Assembly: GCA_964242215.1 (NCBI GenBank)
Contig: CAXTCJ010000012.1
Location: forward strand, 14,411 to 78,410
Length of the DNA: 64,000 bases
From: LMUY01 sp964242215
GTDB taxonomy: Bacteria; Pseudomonadota; Alphaproteobacteria; Acetobacterales; Acetobacteraceae
Direction of reading: 5' to 3'
Position 1 is the stretch's first letter, and the number at the start of each line of letters is the position of its first letter. Position numbers and translations under genes: made by a program. This document shows, piece after piece, positions 60,464 to 64,000 of this stretch. Under the pieces are notes generated by a model. That model was not told the DNA's origin. It saw only the letters and a list, made by a program, of their open reading frames with translations, and did not search any database.

Positions 60464-61776
60464 GCAGCAGCAACGCACCGCTCAGCGTCGGCAATCCGTA
60501 GTTCGCCAGAGATGAGCTTGGGAAGAAGGGTGTTGCGCAACTCTGCTAAAGTCTCGCACTGATTGCGTGCGGCATCTGCACGTAAGAGCAGTGGTTCCGA
60601 AAGCATGTCGAACCGGCTCACAATGTTCCCGGGTGGTGCAGGCCAAGTCGTCGAGAGCAACGAGTCCGCCTGTACGCGCTGGTGACTCTTTGAGGTCCCT
60701 GTCACCATTGACGCTGCACTAGTTACAAGTGGCTGTGACGACAGCAGCATAGCTAGGTACGTGAAGCTCATTCCATGCCGAGCAGGGCGAAATGCTAGAT
60801 ACTCCGTCGAGGCAAGGGCCGGCCGGTCGGTTGTCGACACAACAGGCCAAATGCGCGGCGTTCCTGGATTAAGTTTGGCGAAGAGGACGACAGGGGGGGT
60901 AAGCCGCAATTTTAGGCTCTTGATATTGGATGCAGCTTCCAAAACTGGCTGCCGGCCAGCATCGAATGCAGGTATGCTGAAGTGTGAAACGGTCGCCGCC
61001 CCGAACTCGCTGGGAGAGCAGGTTGTCCGATCCAGTTCGCCCAGTTTGCTGAGAGGTTGGATATGCCATCCTCTTGGTAACCCGTCTTCGCCAAAGTTAT
61101 CTGGGAACAGGACGGCGAGCTCGTCAGGGAGGCCGGTGGAGCGGCGTTCGGAGCGAGCGCGGACGGGGTCAAAGTCGACGAACCAGCTTTTGAACAACGC
61201 TCGCGCTATCGCTTCCAGCGTCTCCGCCATCCGCCGGTTCATCTCGACCTTTTCGTCGATAGCATTGAGAACGTCAGAAATTTTCTCCTGTTCCGGCAAA
61301 GTCGGCAGATAAAATCGAAAGGCCTTAATGCGGGATGGAGACGTGTGTCTCACCGTACTGCCTGTCGCACTTGCGAGCACTTCGGCTCGATAAGCTGGCG
61401 AACGAAAAAGCCAATAGGCGAAGTCCAGACTCAGCAGCGTCTCTGATAAACCTACAATCTTGCCAATTCTCTGGTTGTGAAGATATCGCCGACCGTCATT
61501 TGGAATGCGCGCAGAATACCCTAGTGTATCTCCAGCTTTACTCAAGTCAGTCATAGTAACTACTAAATCACCCGGCGACAACTCATAGGTTTTGGGAACA
61601 TCACCATGAAAATAGCGTGAGGCGTGGGGGTTGAATCCACCACCGATATAGAAATTCCCTGGAGTTAGAAGGACTGGTCCAGGTAGTTTCTCTGAAAAGA
61701 ATTTACCCTCGAACGCGAAGCCGTGCTTCACCTCTAGCAAATCACCAAGCGTAACTTCAAACCAGTCACCAGCCAT
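60460..61776 (-). CDS. hsdS: Type I restriction-modification specificity subunit S
   Basis: A 438-residue HsdS. There are two target-recognition halves. The first begins WFEVTLGDLLEVKHGFAFEGKFF and ends in the conserved spacer LPTLPEQEKISDVLNAIDEKVEMNRRMAETLEAIARALFKSWFVDFDPV (residues about 155-205). The second begins GWHIQPLSKLGELDRTTCSPSE and ends in AARNQCETLAELRNTLLPKLISGEL. It sets the methylated and cleaved sequence for HsdM and HsdR. It overlaps hsdM by 11 bp. The target sequence cannot be read from the protein. Confidence 0.92.
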   Translation of the reverse strand: MAGDWFEVTLGDLLEVKHGFAFEGKFFSEKLPGPVLLTPGNFYIGGGFNPHASRYFHGDVPKTYELSPGDLVVTMTDLSKAGDTLGYSARIPNDGRRYLHNQRIGKIVGLSETLLSLDFAYWLFRSPAYRAEVLASATGSTVRHTSPSRIKAFRFYLPTLPEQEKISDVLNAIDEKVEMNRRMAETLEAIARALFKSWFVDFDPVRARSERRSTGLPDELAVLFPDNFGEDGLPRGWHIQPLSKLGELDRTTCSPSEFGAATVSHFSIPAFDAGRQPVLEAASNIKSLKLRLTPPVVLFAKLNPGTPRIWPVVSTTDRPALASTEYLAFRPARHGMSFTYLAMLLSSQPLVTSAASMVTGTSKSHQRVQADSLLSTTWPAPPGNIVSRFDMLSEPLLLRADAARNQCETLAELRNTLLPKLISGELRIADAERCVAAA

Positions 61777-63376
61777 GACCGACCCCGGCCAGCGCCTTTC
61801 GAATCCGCTCGTCCAGCGCTGCTCCCTCAGTCATCTGGCCTCGCAACGTTACCGCCAGATGAGTCATCCGCAACTCGAACGCCTCGTCGTCCTCGTCGTC
61901 GGCGGCTACCGTGCCGACATAGCGACCCGGCGTTAGCACGTAGCTCTGGGCGGCGATCTCTGCCGTAGTTGCCGTCTTCGCGAAACCGGGAACGTCGACA
62001 TACCGGCCGCCCGTCTCACGCCATGCGTGGTAGGTGTTCGCCACGCGCGCGATATCAGCGTCGCTGAGCACCTTCAGCGTCCGGCTCTCCATGGCACCCA
62101 AGCCGCGCGCGTCGATAAACAGCGTCTGCCGCCGGCGGTCTCGCAGCTTCATGTCGCGCACGAGCCCATTCGACTTATCACGTGTCAGAAACCACAAACT
62201 GACCGGAATCTGGGTTGTAAAGAAGAGTTGTCCCGGGAGGGTGACAATGCAGTCTACCAAGTCCCCCTCCACGATCGCGCGACGAATGTCGCCCTCACCG
62301 GATTGCTGACTGGAAAGCGCACCGTTGGCCAGCACGAATCCTGCGTAGCCGTGCGGCGCGAGATGGTGGATGAAGTGCTGAACCCAGGCAAAATTGGCGT
62401 TCCCAGCCGGCGGCACGCCATATGTCCAGCGCTCGCCGGTGCGCAGTCGCTCGCCACCCCAGTCGCTGTCGTTGAACGGCGGGTTCGCCAGCACGAAGTC
62501 GGCTTTCAGGCCTGGATGCAGGTCTTCATGAAAGCTATCGGCCCATTTGGGACCGAGATTCGCCTCAATGCCACGAATAGCAAGATTCATCTTCGCGAGC
62601 CGCCAAGTAGTCGCATTGCTCTCCTGGCCAAATACCGAGATGTGGGCGGCGTCGCCTTCGTGCGCGGCCACGAAGCGCTCAGATTGAACGAACATGCCGC
62701 CCGAGCCGCAACATGGATCGTAGACCCGCCCCTTGAATGGTTGCAGCATTTCAACAAGCAGGCGTACTACGCAGCCTGCTGTATAGAACTGACCTCCCCG
62801 TTTACCCTCCGCGATGGCGAATTGGCCAAGGAAGTACTCGTAGACGCGTCCCAGCACGTCTTGACCGTGATGCGCGTCCCGAAAGGCGAGATCGGAGAAA
62901 AGCTTGATCACCTCGCCGAGGCGTGTCTGATCCAGCTCCGGGCGAGCATAGTTCTTTGTCAGCACGCCGCGTAGCTGCGGGTTTTCCGCCTCTAATGCGA
63001 TCATGGCAGTGTCGATCAGCGCACCGATGGTGGGCTCAACGCTTGTCGCCCGCTCCTTGAGCCACGTCCAGCGAGCGTGCTCGGGCACCCAGAACACGCG
63101 CTCAGCTGTGTAAGCGTCGCGGTCTTCGGCCAGCTCTTCGGCAAGGTCACGCGGCGTTTCCGGATCAGCCAGGATTTCGGCCCGGCGCTCATCGAAGCGA
63201 TCGGAGATGTACTTCAGAAAAATCAGCCCAAGCGCGACGTGTTTGTACTCGGCTGCATCCATGTTGCCGCGCAGCTTGTCAGCGGCTGCCCACAACGTTG
63301 TCTCAAAGCCGTTCGTCTTAGCCGGCGCATCAGCGCTATCAGTCTGCGGTTTGCGCCCCCTGGCCACTTGCCCCAT
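61766..63376 (-). CDS. hsdM: Type I restriction-modification methyltransferase subunit M
   Basis: A 536-residue N6-adenine methyltransferase. The N-terminal helical domain has LRGNMDAAEYKHVALGLIFLKYISD (35-60). The SAM motif is YDPCCGSGGMFV (219-230) and the catalytic motif is NPPF (298-301, LANPPFNDSDW). GQFYTAGCVVRLLVEML departs slightly from the usual 'YTPxxVVxLM'. It starts at ATG 63376 and is the first gene of the hsd operon. A 70-bp gap separates it from the small gene upstream. It methylates host DNA at the HsdS target. Confidence 0.94.
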   Translation of the reverse strand: MGQVARGRKPQTDSADAPAKTNGFETTLWAAADKLRGNMDAAEYKHVALGLIFLKYISDRFDERRAEILADPETPRDLAEELAEDRDAYTAERVFWVPEHARWTWLKERATSVEPTIGALIDTAMIALEAENPQLRGVLTKNYARPELDQTRLGEVIKLFSDLAFRDAHHGQDVLGRVYEYFLGQFAIAEGKRGGQFYTAGCVVRLLVEMLQPFKGRVYDPCCGSGGMFVQSERFVAAHEGDAAHISVFGQESNATTWRLAKMNLAIRGIEANLGPKWADSFHEDLHPGLKADFVLANPPFNDSDWGGERLRTGERWTYGVPPAGNANFAWVQHFIHHLAPHGYAGFVLANGALSSQQSGEGDIRRAIVEGDLVDCIVTLPGQLFFTTQIPVSLWFLTRDKSNGLVRDMKLRDRRRQTLFIDARGLGAMESRTLKVLSDADIARVANTYHAWRETGGRYVDVPGFAKTATTAEIAAQSYVLTPGRYVGTVAADDEDDEAFELRMTHLAVTLRGQMTEGAALDERIRKALAGVGHGW

Positions 63377-63449
63377 CCCCCGTGTTGGTTGTCGAACGGA
63401 TCACTGTAAACAGGCTAGGTCAAGGAAGCCTGTACCGGCTGACATTGCA

Positions 63450-63647
63450 TCACGGCATCTCATCACCAGCACGAGGCGGATTGCCGCCGCGCCGCCCAAT
63501 CACCTGATCGAACGCCTTCCAATCAGCCCGGCCACGCCGCTCGGCGAGGTAGCTTGCAGTGCGCAAAACGGCGACCTTCTCGGCAACAGCCTTCGCAACG
63601 AACTGGTTAGACTTGTACCTTCCGCCGCAGCCAGAGGAGCCAGACAT
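63450..63647 (-). CDS. Small hypothetical protein upstream of hsdM
   Basis: A 65-residue frame starting MSGSSGCGGRYKSNQFVAKAV. It continues AEKVAVLRTASYLAERRGRADWKAFDQVIGRRGGNPPRAGDEMP. The helix SYLAERRGRADWKAFDQVI and the Pro-rich acidic end look like a real small protein rather than a shadow. It is codirectional with hsdM, with a 73-bp gap. It could be a regulator or antitoxin-like peptide; no family is recognised. The rest of 63377-63947 holds a terminator and the island's right end, with no other gene seen. Confidence 0.45.
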   Translation of the reverse strand: MSGSSGCGGRYKSNQFVAKAVAEKVAVLRTASYLAERRGRADWKAFDQVIGRRGGNPPRAGDEMP

Positions 63648-63808
63648 TCACCGGTTTCACTAGGTCGATCTTAGTGAGCTTGTTCAGCGCATTAGACGCC
63701 TGATTGGAACCGCACTTTATAGGTGACCAACGTTTGAAAAGTCCGAATTTCTGAAACGATTGTAGACATCGGCTGGGCACCGTCGCTGAAGCACCTCGGC
63801 TCGCCTGC

Positions 63809-63835
63809 AAAAAATAGGCCCCCACCTTCGGGGGC
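63809..63835 (-). terminator. Rho-independent terminator near the right end of the island
   Basis: On the minus strand, GCCCCC pairs with GGGGGC around GAAGGT and is followed by CTATTTTTTG. It lies 110 bp downstream of the tRNA-Glu 3' end, so it would stop tRNA transcripts before they enter the hsd operon. Confidence 0.7.
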
Positions 63836-63947
63836 GGGTCTGCCACAAGCACCCCACCCAGCGCAGGCTTTCTACCTGCCTATCTACCCGGAAAAGGCCC
63901 AAACTCAGGGTTTGCAGCCTGGCGGCACCATATCCTATTGATATGAT

Positions 63948-63993
63948 TGGCGTCCCGTAGGGGATTCGAACCCCTGTTACCGCCGTGAGAGGG
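63948..63993 (-). repeat. attR: Right attachment site of the island within tRNA-Glu
   Basis: These 46 bp are identical to 45273-45318. The match covers the tRNA from its CCA end through the anticodon stem and breaks at base 47 (C here, T at the left copy). The crossover for integration lies inside it. Confidence 0.9.
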
Positions 63994-64000
63994 CGGTGTC
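63948..64000 (-). tRNA. tRNA-Glu (anticodon CTC), partial at window edge
   Basis: On the minus strand the last 53 bases of a tRNA are seen: the anticodon loop CTCTCAC within a CCGCC/GGCGG stem, the T arm AGGGG-TTCGAAT-CCCCT, the acceptor ACGGGAC, discriminator G and an encoded CCA (63948-63950). The anticodon CTC gives glutamate. The 5' half lies beyond base 64000. The 46 bp at 63948-63993 are repeated at the island's left end, so this is the target gene, kept intact by the island. Confidence 0.92.

Larger units (their letters stand above)
45273..63993. mobile_element. 18.7-kb integrative genomic island in tRNA-Glu(CTC)
   Basis: A 46-bp perfect direct repeat of the tRNA-Glu 3' end occurs at 45273-45318 and 63948-63993. 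A tyrosine recombinase gene lies 150 bp inside the left repeat. The cargo is an AlpA-like regulator, a primase/helicase module, five small genes, a PIN/ImmA/Nmad2-like/zinc-ribbon operon and a type I restriction operon with an Abi-like gene. No conjugation or capsid genes are recognised, so it is a satellite or mobilisable island that probably needs a helper to move. The left half looks less GC-rich than the flanks by eye. Confidence 0.88.

Noticed and set aside
63607..63852. An 81-residue minus-strand frame near the right end of the island
   Set aside because: It runs through the terminator hairpin, lacks a ribosome binding site and shows no protein pattern.

Overview
The window is high-GC DNA, with long shadow frames on both strands, from an alphaproteobacterium. 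I infer Acetobacteraceae or near relatives. The reasons are a divinyl chlorophyllide 8-vinyl reductase (bciA), which implies a (present or past) bacteriochlorophyll producer, and a giant AIDA-type repeat protein ending in a Hint domain, a type I associate with acetic-acid-bacteria relatives. No rRNA or housekeeping marker is present to confirm this.

Region 1 (about 0.5-37.3 kb) is a large catabolic and uptake cluster for an organic nitrogen compound. It holds an acetamidase/formamidase, two amidases (one with a GatC-like partner), a nitrilase-superfamily amidohydrolase, a gamma-glutamyltransferase-like enzyme, two complete branched-chain/amide ABC importers, one polyamine-type ABC importer, an HSL-family esterase, a class III aminotransferase, a trimethylamine-dehydrogenase-like flavoprotein, a lone molybdenum hydroxylase large subunit, a tautomerase, a HAD dehalogenase-like protein, a CoA-transferase, hydantoinase/oxoprolinase subunits A and B, and an FMN alpha-hydroxyacid dehydrogenase. 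A GntR/FCD regulator closes the second importer operon. Three divergent promoters in the cluster share a TGTRTACA palindrome that could be its operator. The bciA gene sits among these genes but belongs to pigment synthesis.

Region 2 (37.3-45.3 kb) holds a TacA/TacT-type toxin-antitoxin pair, the 1,712-residue AIDA/Hint protein, small palindromic repeats, and a decayed scar: an HNH nuclease fragment and an integrase with a stop and a frameshift.

Region 3 (45,273-63,993) is an 18.7-kb integrative island in a tRNA-Glu(CTC) gene. It is bounded by a 46-bp perfect direct repeat of the tRNA 3' end. It carries a tyrosine recombinase, an AlpA-like regulator, a primase/helicase module that looks split by a frameshift, five small overlapping genes of mostly unknown function, a resolvase fragment, a tight four-gene operon (tandem zinc-ribbon protein, Nmad2-like protein, HTH-ImmA/IrrE protease, PIN-domain protein), and a type I restriction-modification operon (hsdM-hsdS-AbiC-like-hsdR). 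By eye the left half of the island is less GC-rich than the rest of the window.

The best candidate for an undescribed system is the four-gene operon at 53,115-56,419. It sits beside the restriction system and is preceded by a 13-bp perfect inverted repeat. All family calls come from reading the translations; no database search was run.
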